The notes: generated by a model not told the origin, from the letters alone. A stretch of 64,000 nt of DNA from Acidobacteria bacterium Ga0074141 (GCA_001464665.1 LNDP01000025.1:1-64000), one strand, 5' to 3'; positions 9,362 through 18,600 are shown, counted from the first letter of the stretch. Program-made: numbers and translations.

Positions 9362-9979
9362 CTATCCACCGTATTTGCGGGCGATTATCGCGCCGAAGAT
9401 TATGTGCAGCAGGCCAAAGCTTGCGGCCATCATCTCGTCGCCCGATCCCTTTGGAAGGCCGAGCGTGATCGCCCCGAGCACGATGAAGCACCAGCCCATC
9501 ACCGGGACTGCCCGCACCGAATATGCACCGCCGACGACGACCGCCGCTCCGTAACAGAGCATCCACATTCCCGCCATCACGCCGTAATGGTCGAACCGCC
9601 AGAGCCCGAAAGTGAGCGCGACGCCGACCACGATCGGCGGCGCAAAGCTCATCGCAAATTTGCGTGCCGGTGCCGAGAAAAGCGATTGGCCGCCGAGCTT
9701 CGACTTTTGCCACATAGCCAAAAGCCCGATCGCGAAGGCGAGAAATGCCTCGACGACCCAGATGACGAGCCAGTTGCGAAGATAGATCTGCTGATTCGCG
9801 AAAAATGCGGCGCCGACCGCCGTCGCGCCCATCAGCATCCCGCCATAGCCCGGAACCGCCGTAAAGCTCGTCGAGCGTTCCATCGTCGAGCGGATAAAGT
9901 CGAGGTTATCGAGCGCCCGGTCGCCGAGGCTTACGGGCTCATCGCGTTCGGTCTTTTGTAGAGGAGATATCTTCGCCAT
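9362..9979 (-). CDS. Conserved multi-pass membrane protein
   Basis: The 205-aa product has a soluble N-terminal segment (LGDRALDNLDFIRSTMERS, about 18-36) and then five to six hydrophobic helices, with QKSKLGG in a cytoplasmic loop. I do not recognise a functional family. The N-terminal block followed by membrane helices is seen in uncharacterised proteins that sit next to winged-helix regulators, as here. The start is the ATG at 9979. A palindrome 40-60 bases upstream probably controls it. Confidence 0.7.
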   Translation of the reverse strand: MAKISPLQKTERDEPVSLGDRALDNLDFIRSTMERSTSFTAVPGYGGMLMGATAVGAAFFANQQIYLRNWLVIWVVEAFLAFAIGLLAMWQKSKLGGQSLFSAPARKFAMSFAPPIVVGVALTFGLWRFDHYGVMAGMWMLCYGAAVVVGGAYSVRAVPVMGWCFIVLGAITLGLPKGSGDEMMAASFGLLHIIFGAIIARKYGG

Positions 9980-10018
9980 CGCGAAGATGAATATATGTCA
10001 AGTAGTCGGCTGTGTCAA

Positions 10019-10039
10019 GTACTTTGTATTGCAAAGTAC
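10019..10039. promoter_or_regulatory. Candidate operator palindrome
   Basis: A perfect 8-bp inverted repeat (GTACTTTG and CAAAGTAC) is separated by TATTG, just upstream of the membrane protein gene starting at 9979. The winged-helix regulator at 8445-8819 is the obvious candidate to bind it. Confidence 0.5.
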
Positions 10040-10052
10040 ATTCGCAGAAATT

Positions 10053-10072
10053 CGGCGGGCCGAAACCCGCCG
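10053..10072 (-). terminator. Hairpin after cydB
   Basis: CGGCGGG and CCCGCCG form a 7-bp stem 26-45 bases past the cydB stop. There is no clear U-run, so the termination role is uncertain. Confidence 0.4.
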
Positions 10073-10097
10073 ATCATCATTCCGCCGGTAACCGGGC

Positions 10098-11135
10098 CTA
10101 ATGTTCCTCGCCGACCTTTACCTTTCCCTTGAACGTTCGGAAAAGAAAGGTGTAATACCCGAGAGCGATGATAATACCGACCGGCCACCAGAGCAGTGCT
10201 ACGCTCAATCCATAATCGCCTGCCCGCGCGTTGTAAACGGTAAGGCTATTAGCCGGATCAAGAGCCGGAAGCACGAGCGGGAATAGGCCAAAGACCGCCC
10301 CGCCGAGCATCATCGCAAGATAAACGCTCGAGGAGATGAACGCATTGCGGTCCTGCCCTTTCGCGTTGAAATATTTCACTGCCGCGAGCGATGCCACCAC
10401 CGCAGCCGGGATCAGCCAACCGATCGGCAATGCGTAGTAGTTATCAAGCAGCGTCGGCCGGACGTACATTACCGCCCAGAGGCTCAGAACCGTAACTCCG
10501 ACCAGTGCATACCAGCCAACCCCGACGACCTTGCGGGCGCGGATGTTCAGTTCGTCCTCGGTCTTCATCGCCAGGTAGTTCGCACCATGAACGGCAAGTG
10601 CGACAAAGGCAACAACGCCGGAAAGGACCGTGAACCAATCGAGGATGCCGGTCTCGCCCGTTGTTCCCCAATGGGTGAAGAGCGGCTCGAAGAAATAGCC
10701 TTCAGCATTGAGCGGAACGCCGCGGATCACATTCCCGAGCGCCGCTCCGAAGAATATCGCCAGCAGGATGCTCGCCAATGAAAAGACGAAATCCCAGAAG
10801 CTCGTCCACATATGGTTGTGTTCAAGCTGATGGCGAAGCTCGATGCCCGCCGCCCGCATTATCAGCAGCCAGAGCACCATTATCAGCGGAAGATAAAACC
10901 CCGAAAATGCCGAAGCGTAAAGCATCGGGAACGCAAAATACAGAACGCCGCCGGTCGCTAGCAACCAAACCTCGTTACCATCCCAAACCGGCCCGATGGT
11001 TCGAATAACGGCCGCCCGCTCTGCGTCGTTGCGGCCGACGAAATAGTGAACAATGCCTGCACCGATGTCGAACCCATCGAGGATGACATAGCAGACCAGC
11101 ATAAACGCGACGATCATGAACCAGATCAATTCCAT
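10098..11135 (-). CDS. cydB: Cytochrome bd ubiquinol oxidase subunit II
   Basis: This 345-aa membrane protein begins MELIWFMIVAFMLVCYVILD GFDIGAG, the family signature of CydB, and contains GPVWDGNEVWL and RAAGIELRHQ. CydB pairs with CydA in the bd-type terminal oxidase, which reduces oxygen with quinol electrons at high affinity in the inner membrane. It starts 12 bases after cydA behind a strong AGGAGG site. No small CydX-like ORF is evident after it. Confidence 0.95.
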   Translation of the reverse strand: MELIWFMIVAFMLVCYVILDGFDIGAGIVHYFVGRNDAERAAVIRTIGPVWDGNEVWLLATGGVLYFAFPMLYASAFSGFYLPLIMVLWLLIMRAAGIELRHQLEHNHMWTSFWDFVFSLASILLAIFFGAALGNVIRGVPLNAEGYFFEPLFTHWGTTGETGILDWFTVLSGVVAFVALAVHGANYLAMKTEDELNIRARKVVGVGWYALVGVTVLSLWAVMYVRPTLLDNYYALPIGWLIPAAVVASLAAVKYFNAKGQDRNAFISSSVYLAMMLGGAVFGLFPLVLPALDPANSLTVYNARAGDYGLSVALLWWPVGIIIALGYYTFLFRTFKGKVKVGEEH

Positions 11136-11147
11136 ATCAGCCTCCTT

Positions 11148-12500
11148 TTAGTTCTCTCCTCTTGCCGCCGCTGCGGCCGCCGTCAGCTCATCGGCCCCGT
11201 GCTCTATCCGCCTTAGCATTAAGAATATGTAGAGCAACGAGAGAACAGTGTACATCCCCATGAACCCGATAAGCGTGAACATCACATTGCCCGACGACAC
11301 TAAGTGCGAGGCTCCGTCCTCTGTCCGGAACAGCCCATAAACAAGCCACGGCTGCCGCCCGAGCTCGGCCGTCATCCATCCGACCGTATTCGCGATAAAG
11401 GGGAACGGGAAAAGGAGCATCAGGATCCAAAGCAGCCAGTTCGACTCGAAGAGCCAGCCTCGCCAAAGCCAGACGACAGCTATGGCCATGATGGCGATAA
11501 AGATCGTCCCAAGCCCGACCATTATGTGAAAGCTGTAGTAAAGCAGCGGAATATTGTCCGGATGCTGGTCCTCGGGAAACTCATTGAGCCCCTTCACCTC
11601 GGCGTCCCAACGCTGATAGGTGATGAAGCTCAATGCGTTCGGGATGTGGATGGCGTTGTCGAGCCGCTTCTTCTCCATATCGGGCTGTCCGATCAAGACG
11701 AGCGGAGCGCCCTGCGTTGTATCAAAGAGGCCTTCCATCGCCGCGAGCGTGACGGGCTGATGCTTGGCGACCATCTTGCCCTGCCAGTCGCCTGAGGGGA
11801 AAAGCATCCAGATGCTCGAAACACAGCCGGCGATAACGCCCGCCTTTACGAACATCTTGCCGAACTGTACCTGCTGCTTCGATAGAATATAAAAAGCACC
11901 GAGGGCCGCGACAGCAAAACTGCCGGTGACGAGTGCACCGCCCATGTTGTGCAAGTATTGGTAGATCGCCCATTCGTTCAGTACGAGCGACCAGAAGCTG
12001 GTCAGGTGAACGCTGCCGTCGGCGGCGATCTCGTAGCCGACCGGATGCTGCATCCAGGCATTGGTCGCAATGATGAACCAGCCCGAAAGCCAAGTTCCGA
12101 CAAAGATCAGAAATGCCGAAAGCCAATGCAGGGCCTGCCCGAGCCGCTTCTCACCGAATAGAAACAGTCCGATAAATGACGACTCAAGAAAGAATGCGAA
12201 CGTGCCTTCCATCGCAAGCGTTTGCCCGATAACACCGCCGGCGTATTTCGAAAAGACGGCCCAATTGGTCCCGAACTGGAACTCCATCGGGATGCCCGTT
12301 ACAACGCCGAACAAAAATGAAATACCGAAGATCTTTGCCCAGAACCTTGCGGCCTCGTTCCAGAGTTCATCTTTTTTCCAGATCGCGAGCGATTTGAAGA
12401 TGACGATCAGCGGAGCAAGGCCCATCGTAAGCTGGGGAAAAAGGTAATGATAGGTGACCGTGAAAGCGAATTGCAGACGATCTAAGGTGAGCGACTCCAT
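11148..12500 (-). CDS. cydA: Cytochrome bd ubiquinol oxidase subunit I
   Basis: This 450-aa CydA carries the haem and quinol-binding features of the family: YHYLFPQLTMG near the N-terminus (axial His), MEFQFGTNW, EGTFAFFLESSF, NAWMQHPVG and GWMTAELGRQPW. It is preceded by GGAGG ten bases before the ATG at 12,500. With cydB it forms the complete oxidase, suited to microaerobic respiration. The 210 bases upstream are AT-rich and should hold the promoter, but I see no clear regulator site. Confidence 0.96.
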   Translation of the reverse strand: MESLTLDRLQFAFTVTYHYLFPQLTMGLAPLIVIFKSLAIWKKDELWNEAARFWAKIFGISFLFGVVTGIPMEFQFGTNWAVFSKYAGGVIGQTLAMEGTFAFFLESSFIGLFLFGEKRLGQALHWLSAFLIFVGTWLSGWFIIATNAWMQHPVGYEIAADGSVHLTSFWSLVLNEWAIYQYLHNMGGALVTGSFAVAALGAFYILSKQQVQFGKMFVKAGVIAGCVSSIWMLFPSGDWQGKMVAKHQPVTLAAMEGLFDTTQGAPLVLIGQPDMEKKRLDNAIHIPNALSFITYQRWDAEVKGLNEFPEDQHPDNIPLLYYSFHIMVGLGTIFIAIMAIAVVWLWRGWLFESNWLLWILMLLFPFPFIANTVGWMTAELGRQPWLVYGLFRTEDGASHLVSSGNVMFTLIGFMGMYTVLSLLYIFLMLRRIEHGADELTAAAAAARGEN

Positions 12501-12710
12501 CTGAGAATTCCTCCCGTTTTCTCAAGCTAAAAGAGCAGAAGCCGTCCGACGCTGCAGGGTACGCTGGGCGTGTTTACACGGGAATGTTCGGCCAAAATGG
12601 AGTAAAAGACAATGTTAGGGCCGGTTATTTTTTATGACCTGATAGATTATTTTTACTAATATTCTAACGACGAGGCATTTTTGGCAGTGGCGTTCGGCTA
12701 GGACGGCCCG

Positions 12711-13571
12711 TCACTTGCCTTTCTTCGGCTGATTCTTGGGGTTGTTTACGATGTCGCCGTAGTTTTTTAAGGGCGGTTCCGAAGGATCGGCAACAGAGAA
12801 TGTAAGCCGGTCGCCTTGGCGGATGAAGTGGCGGCCGTTCCATTTATATGATGAGCGGGTGAAATGCGAAGGGCAGCAGAGTTGGGCCTCGTCGCCGGTC
12901 ACCTTGCCTGTCTCGACCTCGCCGAGCATAAAGCGGTCCTGGCCGTAAAGTTCGATGAGGAGCTGGCCGTTCTCGGGCCGAATGTCCTTCAAGCCGCCGT
13001 CCGTGCGGTCGCCGGTGCGAAAGTGCCAAAGGAGTTCCGGCTTTTCGTCCTTCCACGTATAGACGTAAATGACCTGCGGTATAGCGTTGCCGGCCGTCTC
13101 TATCTTTAAGATAACGATCGCCTCATCTTGTCCGTCGCCTGTCGCATCAAAGTACTTCGTTACGACATGCGACATCCCGATCCGGCGTTCGGCTCGTGCC
13201 TCAGCCTTCTCGTCCTCGCTCATATCGTCGGACGCCGTGCCGGAAACGGCCGCGACCTTTCCGTCCACAAGCACGATGTCGCTGCCGTCCGGGTTCTGCC
13301 AACCGCGGGGCAGCGGATATGTGTAGTTAAGAAAATCGAAACTGCCGAGCTGCGATGAGGTCGAGCGAAAGCGCCCGTCAGAGATCTCGCTTTGCAGGTC
13401 TGGTATCTCGGGTGTCGGTTCGGGCGTCGGCTCCGGTGTTGCAACCGGTTCGGCCGCGACTTGTTGAGTTTCGGCCGTCTCGGGCGGTGCAGAATCTACC
13501 GTTAAGCCGCACCCGGCGGCGAAGACTGCAAGAGCGAAAATTGTAAAAAATACCCAAATGCGATCTGACAT
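12711..13571 (-). CDS. Predicted lipoprotein of unknown function
   Basis: From the ATG at 13,571 the 286-aa product has a lipoprotein signal ending in a lipobox (VFAAGC, Cys near residue 21). A threonine/proline/glutamate-rich linker (PEPTPEPTPEIPD) follows, then a globular domain containing FDATGDGQDEAIVILKI, a VCBS/FG-GAP-like aspartate loop. The C-terminal part reads like a measured-value module but no enzyme motif is present. An upstream reading frame extension adds 24 residues before the signal and is rejected. It lies between cydA and ettA on the same strand with its own spacing. Confidence 0.7.
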   Translation of the reverse strand: MSDRIWVFFTIFALAVFAAGCGLTVDSAPPETAETQQVAAEPVATPEPTPEPTPEIPDLQSEISDGRFRSTSSQLGSFDFLNYTYPLPRGWQNPDGSDIVLVDGKVAAVSGTASDDMSEDEKAEARAERRIGMSHVVTKYFDATGDGQDEAIVILKIETAGNAIPQVIYVYTWKDEKPELLWHFRTGDRTDGGLKDIRPENGQLLIELYGQDRFMLGEVETGKVTGDEAQLCCPSHFTRSSYKWNGRHFIRQGDRLTFSVADPSEPPLKNYGDIVNNPKNQPKKGK

Positions 13572-13652
13572 AATTCTATTGGAATTTGCCGCCGCGGGGG
13601 CGGCATGATCATTCGCTTGGGGACTATTGCTAAACAAAAACACTTATAGGGC

Positions 13653-15341
13653 TTATGCCCGGGTCAAGCTTCGGTACTTGATCCGGTGCGGCTGGTCGGC
13701 ATCATGGCCAAGCCGGCGTTTTCGGTCCGCTTCGTATTCGCTGTAGTTTCCGTCGAAATATTCGACGTGAGAATTGCCTTCAAAGGCCAAAATGTGAGTC
13801 GCTATGCGATCAAGGAACCAGCGGTCATGGCTTATTACGACGGCGCAGCCGGCAAAGTTCTCCAACGCCTCCTCGAGCGCACGCATCGTGTTTACGTCGA
13901 GGTCGTTCGTCGGTTCGTCTAAGAGAATAACATTTGCTCCCGACTTAAGCATCTTGGCCAAATGAACGCGGTTGCGCTCGCCGCCCGAAAGCTGGCCTAC
14001 GCGCTTTTGCTGATCAGAGCCCGAGAAGTTGAACCGCGAAACGTAGGAGCGCGCATTCACCTCGCGCTTGCCAAGCGTCACAAAATCGAGCCCGTCGGCA
14101 ATCTCGTCAAAGATTGTCTTGTCGCCATTGAGCGAATCGCGCGATTGATCGACATAGCCGAGCTTGACGGTCGGCCCGACCTTAAAGGTGCCCGCGTCCG
14201 GCTCGTCCTGGCCGGTGATCAGCCGAAAAAGGGTCGTCTTGCCGGCGCCGTTTGGGCCGATGACGCCGACAATGCCGCCCGGCGGAAGCGAGAACTCGAG
14301 GTCCTCGAAAAGAAGCTTGTCGCCATACGCCTTTGAAACGCCGTGGGCCTCGATCACCAGATCGCCGAGCCGTTCGCCTGGCGGAATGAAGATCTCAAGC
14401 TCCTCGCTGCGTTTTTCAGATTCGCTAGCGACCAGCTTTTCGTAATCGTTGATGCGGGCCTTCGATTTAGCGTGGCGGCCTTTCGGCGACATCCTGATCC
14501 ACTCAAGCTCGCGTTCGAGCGTCTTAGCGCGTTTGTCCTCGGTCTTTTGTTCCTGCGCGAGGCGGTTCTGTTTTTGCTCGAGCCAGCTCGAGTAATTTCC
14601 CTTCCATGGAATGCCCTCGCCGCGGTCGAGTTCGAGTATCCAACCGGCGACATTGTCGAGGAAATAGCGATCGTGAGTCACGGCGATGATCGTGCCTTCA
14701 TACCGCTGCAGGTGCTGCTCGAGCCAACTGACCGATTCGGCATCTAGGTGGTTCGTCGGCTCATCGAGCAATAGGATGTCGGGCTTCTGAAGAAGCAAAC
14801 GGCACAAAGCGACGCGACGTTGTTCACCGCCGCTTAGATTTTTGATCGGCGTTTCCGGCGGCGGGCAGCGGAGCGCGTCCATCGCCATATCGAGCCGCGA
14901 ATCAAGGTCCCAGGCATCGGCGGCATCGAGCTTTTCCTGCACCTCACCCTGCCGTTCGATGAGCGCGTTCATCGCATCGTCGTCCATCGGTTCGGCGAAT
15001 TTTGCATTGATCTCTTCAAATTCTTTGAGCAGATCGACGGTCTCCTGAGCTCCTTCTTCGACGATCTCTTTCACCGTCTTGGTCTCGTCAAGCTTCGGTT
15101 CCTGCTCGAGCAGGCCGACGGAATAACCTTTCGAAAAAACGACCTCGCCGTTAAATTCCTTGTCGATGCCTGCGATGATCCGCAACAGCGACGACTTACC
15201 CGACCCGTTCAACCCAAGCACGCCGATCTTCGCACCGTAAAAGAACGAAAGATAGATGTCCTTGAGGACCGGCTTCTTGTCGTAAAACTTGCTGACCTTG
15301 ACCATCGAAAAGATGATCTTGTTTGGTTCTTGATTGCTCAT
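13653..15341 (-). CDS. ettA: Energy-dependent translational throttle protein EttA (ABC-F)
   Basis: This 562-aa soluble ABC-F protein has two ATP-binding cassettes in tandem. The first has Walker A GLNGSGKSS, signature LSGGEQRRVA and Walker B DILLLDEPTNHLD. The second has GPNGAGKTT, LSGGERNRVH and VILLDEPTNDLD. The linker arm (about 240-310, KRAKTLERELEWIRM) includes the EttA-type P-site tRNA interaction motif. EttA binds the ribosomal E site and gates the first elongation step according to the ATP/ADP ratio. The length and motifs fit EttA better than Uup or YheS. The ParE-like toxin gene ends 13 bases upstream of its start. Confidence 0.95.
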   Translation of the reverse strand: MSNQEPNKIIFSMVKVSKFYDKKPVLKDIYLSFFYGAKIGVLGLNGSGKSSLLRIIAGIDKEFNGEVVFSKGYSVGLLEQEPKLDETKTVKEIVEEGAQETVDLLKEFEEINAKFAEPMDDDAMNALIERQGEVQEKLDAADAWDLDSRLDMAMDALRCPPPETPIKNLSGGEQRRVALCRLLLQKPDILLLDEPTNHLDAESVSWLEQHLQRYEGTIIAVTHDRYFLDNVAGWILELDRGEGIPWKGNYSSWLEQKQNRLAQEQKTEDKRAKTLERELEWIRMSPKGRHAKSKARINDYEKLVASESEKRSEELEIFIPPGERLGDLVIEAHGVSKAYGDKLLFEDLEFSLPPGGIVGVIGPNGAGKTTLFRLITGQDEPDAGTFKVGPTVKLGYVDQSRDSLNGDKTIFDEIADGLDFVTLGKREVNARSYVSRFNFSGSDQQKRVGQLSGGERNRVHLAKMLKSGANVILLDEPTNDLDVNTMRALEEALENFAGCAVVISHDRWFLDRIATHILAFEGNSHVEYFDGNYSEYEADRKRRLGHDADQPHRIKYRSLTRA

Positions 15342-15354
15342 TGATAAAAATGTC

Positions 15355-15684
15355 CTATTGCGTGTCGTCGAGCGTGATCAACGCAGTAACGTTCCGGCTC
15401 GTATGCAGGACGCGCACAATTTCGATGCGGTTAGTTTTCTCGACGTAGAATATCAGATAGGGAAATCGCTCCAACGGCCACTGTCGCAGATCTGGGATGT
15501 CAAGCTCATGGCCGAAGCGTTGAGAACCGGCACCCGGCTGTTTGGCGACGCTCTGTAGAGCCGATTCAAGCTGGTTCAGAAAATCTGTCGCCGTCTCGTT
15601 TCCGGCCTCTGTCTGATAATAGGCAACGGTCGACTCTATGTCGCCGTCGGCCTTTCGACGGCGAACGACCGGTTTTCGTTTCAC
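15355..15684 (-). CDS. ParE/RelE-family toxin
   Basis: This 109-aa protein has the ParE layout: an N-terminal helix pair (DIESTVAYYQTEAGNETATD), the motif LRQWPLERFPYLIFYV, and the terminal strand IEIVRVLHTSRN. Members poison gyrase (ParE) or cleave mRNA on the ribosome (RelE); the sequence favours the ParE branch. The start is GTG at 15,684, exactly adjacent to the antitoxin stop (TAGGTG), so translation is coupled. It is the second gene of a type II toxin-antitoxin pair. Confidence 0.85.
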   Translation of the reverse strand: MKRKPVVRRRKADGDIESTVAYYQTEAGNETATDFLNQLESALQSVAKQPGAGSQRFGHELDIPDLRQWPLERFPYLIFYVEKTNRIEIVRVLHTSRNVTALITLDDTQ

Positions 15685-15921
15685 CTACTTCTTCTCCGCG
15701 ACTCGTTTTCTGAATTTATCAAAATACGCAGCATCCATAGGTTCGTCAATCAGGGGAGATTCCATTCCCTCGATCAACAGCCGCCGAAGGCGAACGCGAT
15801 CCTGCTCCTTTCGTAGTACGTCCCTCACATACTCGCTGCTGCTGGTATAAGCTCCTTCGGAAACCTGCGAGTTGACGAAGGACCTCAGCTCCTCGGGAAG
15901 CGAAATGTTCATCGTGCTCAT
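15685..15921 (-). CDS. ParD-like antitoxin (ribbon-helix-helix)
   Basis: The 78-aa product starts MSTMNISLPEELRSFVNSQV, a typical CopG/ParD ribbon-helix-helix with the antiparallel strand at residues 3-9. The phrase YTSSSEYVRDVLRKEQDR is the ParD hallmark, followed by an acidic toxin-binding tail. I chose the ATG at 15,921; a longer frame adds twelve non-conserved residues. The antitoxin should bind and neutralise the adjacent ParE and repress their shared promoter upstream of 15,921. Confidence 0.87.
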   Translation of the reverse strand: MSTMNISLPEELRSFVNSQVSEGAYTSSSEYVRDVLRKEQDRVRLRRLLIEGMESPLIDEPMDAAYFDKFRKRVAEKK

Positions 15922-15965
15922 AAGCAAAAAGATATCACCTATGGCAAACTTTGCCAACGCGAGTA

Positions 15966-16997
15966 CTAATTGACCCGTACGGCGGTCAGGTCGGTTTCCG
16001 TGTATTTCTGGTCAAAATACCACGCGTTATTGAAGGTCGTGTTTCCGCTGAACGGGCCGTCACGCTGGGTCGGGGCGTCGGCCTGTAGAACGAGGTTCCA
16101 TTCATCGATTCCGGAGAAATAATGGAATGTGAACTTGTACGCGATCTTCTCGATCTTACGGTTCTGCGTGGTCGCGAGCGTCCCGAGAGCGTCGCTGCCA
16201 CCGGCCTTGTTGTACGCGGAGATGGTGCTTTTCGCAGGCGTTATGGTCAGGGTGTTGCCGGCGACCGTATAGCGGCCGTTTTCCCTCACGATGAAGATCC
16301 GCGGATGCGTCATCCTGAACGTCCGCTCGGTATAGATATAAGTTCCGTCGGACTTGAATTCGTAGCGGCTCCGGGTGTAACCGGCCGTGCCCCAGCTTAC
16401 GGGATCGGCATAGGCCGGACTGCTCGAACTCGAACGCTGCCACCGGCCGATGAGCTTTGCGGCATCGCCCGATGGCGCTGCCGCGGGCGGGGCGACCGGA
16501 GCCTTTGGAGCCGCGATCCGCGGTAGCCTGATAGACTCAAGAAACGCCGCGATGTTCGGCTCAAACGCATCCGTATTCGTAATTACGAGGACCGAAACGG
16601 CCTTGCCGTTCCCGGAAAAGGTGGTCAAGACCGCCGCCCCGCTTACTCCTTCCTTCTCGAACGCGCCTCCCCCGGCCTCGACCAACCAGCCGTCTTTTTC
16701 GGCCGACCTTCGCCCTTGAGCAGAGGTGGCGTTGAGGCCGTCTTTCGCCATCAGTTCCCACAGAAGGTCAAAGTCTTTGCCCGAGTCACCAGTGGCATCG
16801 ATCGATCTTACAAGCGAGATGGTGCAATAGCCCGCGCTCGTTTCCGTGCTGAAGCGGACCGCATTCGCGTCCCTTTCAGTCGCCCATCCGGCCGGGGCGG
16901 TGTAAGTAACAATGTCGAACTTGCCCGACTGCGAAAATGCCGCCGCAACAAACAGATGCGTGCAGATAAGAATGAGTGCCAGGTTGAGCTTTTTCAT
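15966..16997 (-). CDS. Secreted protein of unknown function
   Basis: The 343-aa product has a signal peptide (residues 1-22, cut near AAAFSQ). The N-terminal half (about 25-155) resembles domains that handle small stress-type proteins, with ITYTAPAGWATER-like wording, and a proline/alanine linker (about 160-175) follows. The C-terminal half (176-343) looks like a lipocalin-type beta domain: LIGRWQRSS, YEFKSDGTYIYTERTF, GRYTVAGNTLTITP. A GRW/FKSDGTY pattern is common in such beta-barrel modules, but ligand and role are unknown. No operon partner is evident. Confidence 0.6.
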   Translation of the reverse strand: MKKLNLALILICTHLFVAAAFSQSGKFDIVTYTAPAGWATERDANAVRFSTETSAGYCTISLVRSIDATGDSGKDFDLLWELMAKDGLNATSAQGRRSAEKDGWLVEAGGGAFEKEGVSGAAVLTTFSGNGKAVSVLVITNTDAFEPNIAAFLESIRLPRIAAPKAPVAPPAAAPSGDAAKLIGRWQRSSSSSPAYADPVSWGTAGYTRSRYEFKSDGTYIYTERTFRMTHPRIFIVRENGRYTVAGNTLTITPAKSTISAYNKAGGSDALGTLATTQNRKIEKIAYKFTFHYFSGIDEWNLVLQADAPTQRDGPFSGNTTFNNAWYFDQKYTETDLTAVRVN

Positions 16998-17077
16998 TTG
17001 GTTTATTGTTCCGCCGATGTGTTCGCGGCGGTCAAATCTCTTATCAAACTACACGTTTGGAGCCAGAATAAAATCAT

Positions 17078-17698
17078 CCGCCGCGTAGCGGCAATTTGAA
17101 TTTAGCCGTGGGTGCAGCCCACGGACTCGGTGCGTCGCGTTGCGACGCCTGAATCATCCCAATAAGTATTGCGTGTCGAACTCTACGGCATGACACTCCA
17201 ACATTCTCTTGTATTCGTCCTCGAATGCCTCAGAGGAGTGATGATCGCGCTGGCCCTTGATGTATTCGACCACCGCCGGAACTTTCACTTTGCTGACGCT
17301 AAACACTCCATATCCGTCCTGCCATTGAAACGAACGCATGTTATCAAATTCTGTATGGATCCACCTTGATGTTTCACCCTTAAGCCACTTCGCGATCTCG
17401 CTTGGAGAATGTATAGGTTTCGCCATGATCAGGACATGAATGTGATCCTCGATTCCACCGACCTGGATCGCGATCAGACCATGGGCCCTGGCGACGCCGC
17501 CAATATACGCCCAGACCCGATTTTCGATATCCGGCGTGATCCATCGCTTCCGACCTTTTGTACTGAAAACTATGTGATAGAACAATGCTGAATACGTATT
17601 TGCCATATTATTCAGGCGTCGCGACGCGACGCGAAAATCTACGTTCGACGCGTCCGTGGGCTTCACCCACGGCTAAATTCATTTGGCCGCGTCGCGGC
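17078..17698. mobile_element. IS200-type element bounded by long inverted repeats
   Basis: About 620 bases carry a Y1 transposase between near-identical inverted arms. Each arm contains two nested palindromes: GCCGTGGG(T)/CCCACGG(C) and CGTCGCG/GCGACGCC. The right arm (17,609-17,698) is slightly longer than the left (17,078-17,158). The outermost GCCGC(G) hairpins also match between the ends. The nested hairpins are the kind recognised by HUH Y1 transposases on single-stranded DNA. Confidence 0.75.
17154..17606 (-). CDS. IS200/REP-associated Y1 transposase
   Basis: The 150-aa product has the HUH motif in GGIEDHIHVLIMAKP and a downstream tyrosine in PAVVEYIKGQRDHH, the single catalytic tyrosine of Y1 transposases. 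It should nick and rejoin single-stranded DNA at hairpins. The start is the ATG at 17,606 (MANTYSAL), just inside the right inverted arm; a longer frame runs through the repeat and is not used. The stop codon lies at the edge of the left arm. It looks intact and could be active. Confidence 0.85.
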   Translation of the reverse strand: MANTYSALFYHIVFSTKGRKRWITPDIENRVWAYIGGVARAHGLIAIQVGGIEDHIHVLIMAKPIHSPSEIAKWLKGETSRWIHTEFDNMRSFQWQDGYGVFSVSKVKVPAVVEYIKGQRDHHSSEAFEDEYKRMLECHAVEFDTQYLLG

Positions 17699-17733
17699 TT
17701 AGAAGGTCCTACAGTTGCTCTGGTTCGCTCTAG

Positions 17734-18600
17734 CTAATCTGGTTTCTTAGGTGGCGGAGGTGGAAATGGGACATTCACTTTTTCATCTTCATATTTCGAA
17801 ATATCAATGTCACCCTTTCTCAACAGCGGTTTGAAGTCAAATATAGCCTTCGGGATGACCGAGTTAACCTTAATATCATTATGGTTAAACTCGCCCAACG
17901 TCGTCGGCATTAATCCAGTACGAACAGATTCATCGAACGAACCGGTCGCTATTTGAGTCCGGTATCGGCGTAGGACAAAAGAATGCTTGTCGATCCACAA
18001 TGCCCAAGGTTGATTCCCGATCATTCCAAGGATAACAAAGCAAGCATTCCCGGATATCGATTCTTCACGAATCACTTTCGCCTCTTTCATTCTGTTGAAC
18101 GAGTAAAATTCTTTACTCCCGTTCAGGGCGTTGTGCAGGATGTCTGCGACGCTCATTGAGCCGCGTGTCTCTTCATCGATCGCCCATTGTAACGAGGATT
18201 CCTTATCCAAAACGAACGGAGAATCGGCTTCGTCTAGACGCGTTGTCCAACTGTAAACGCCCTTCGCGTTCGACCAAACTAGGGAAAGCCGATCTGTTTT
18301 CGATGATCTGTCGGTCCATTCGAAACGCAAATGGTCTGGTCGTTGAAAGTAAAATCGAAAGGTAACCCTCTCAACCCTCTCAAAGCTGTTTACGACCAAA
18401 ACGTCTTCCCACGTCCTGCCCCTAAACTCATTTATGTCTTTGACCAAGAAGACTGACCCAGACTGCTCATACGTCTTTGCAGAAGAATAGACATCGGTCA
18501 TTCGTTGGATTATTTGATCAGCCGTAAGCCTTGGTTCTTGAGCAAATGCGTTTGCTGCCACGATAAGGCAAGTAAATGTAGAAAGAAATGCCCTTAGCAT
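17734..18600 (-). CDS. Secreted LolA-like protein
   Basis: The 288-aa product has a signal peptide (1-20, ANAFAQ) and then ADQIIQRMTDVYSSAKTYEQ SG, the usual opening of DUF2092/LolA-fold periplasmic proteins. Alternating beta strands follow (FRFYFQRPDHLRFEW, ALWIDKHSFVLRRYR) and the protein ends in a proline-rich tail. LolA-fold proteins carry lipoprotein or lipid cargo, but here the cargo is unknown. Base composition is more AT-rich than the housekeeping genes. It stands alone upstream of the IS200-type element. Confidence 0.65.
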   Translation of the reverse strand: MLRAFLSTFTCLIVAANAFAQEPRLTADQIIQRMTDVYSSAKTYEQSGSVFLVKDINEFRGRTWEDVLVVNSFERVERVTFRFYFQRPDHLRFEWTDRSSKTDRLSLVWSNAKGVYSWTTRLDEADSPFVLDKESSLQWAIDEETRGSMSVADILHNALNGSKEFYSFNRMKEAKVIREESISGNACFVILGMIGNQPWALWIDKHSFVLRRYRTQIATGSFDESVRTGLMPTTLGEFNHNDIKVNSVIPKAIFDFKPLLRKGDIDISKYEDEKVNVPFPPPPPKKPD

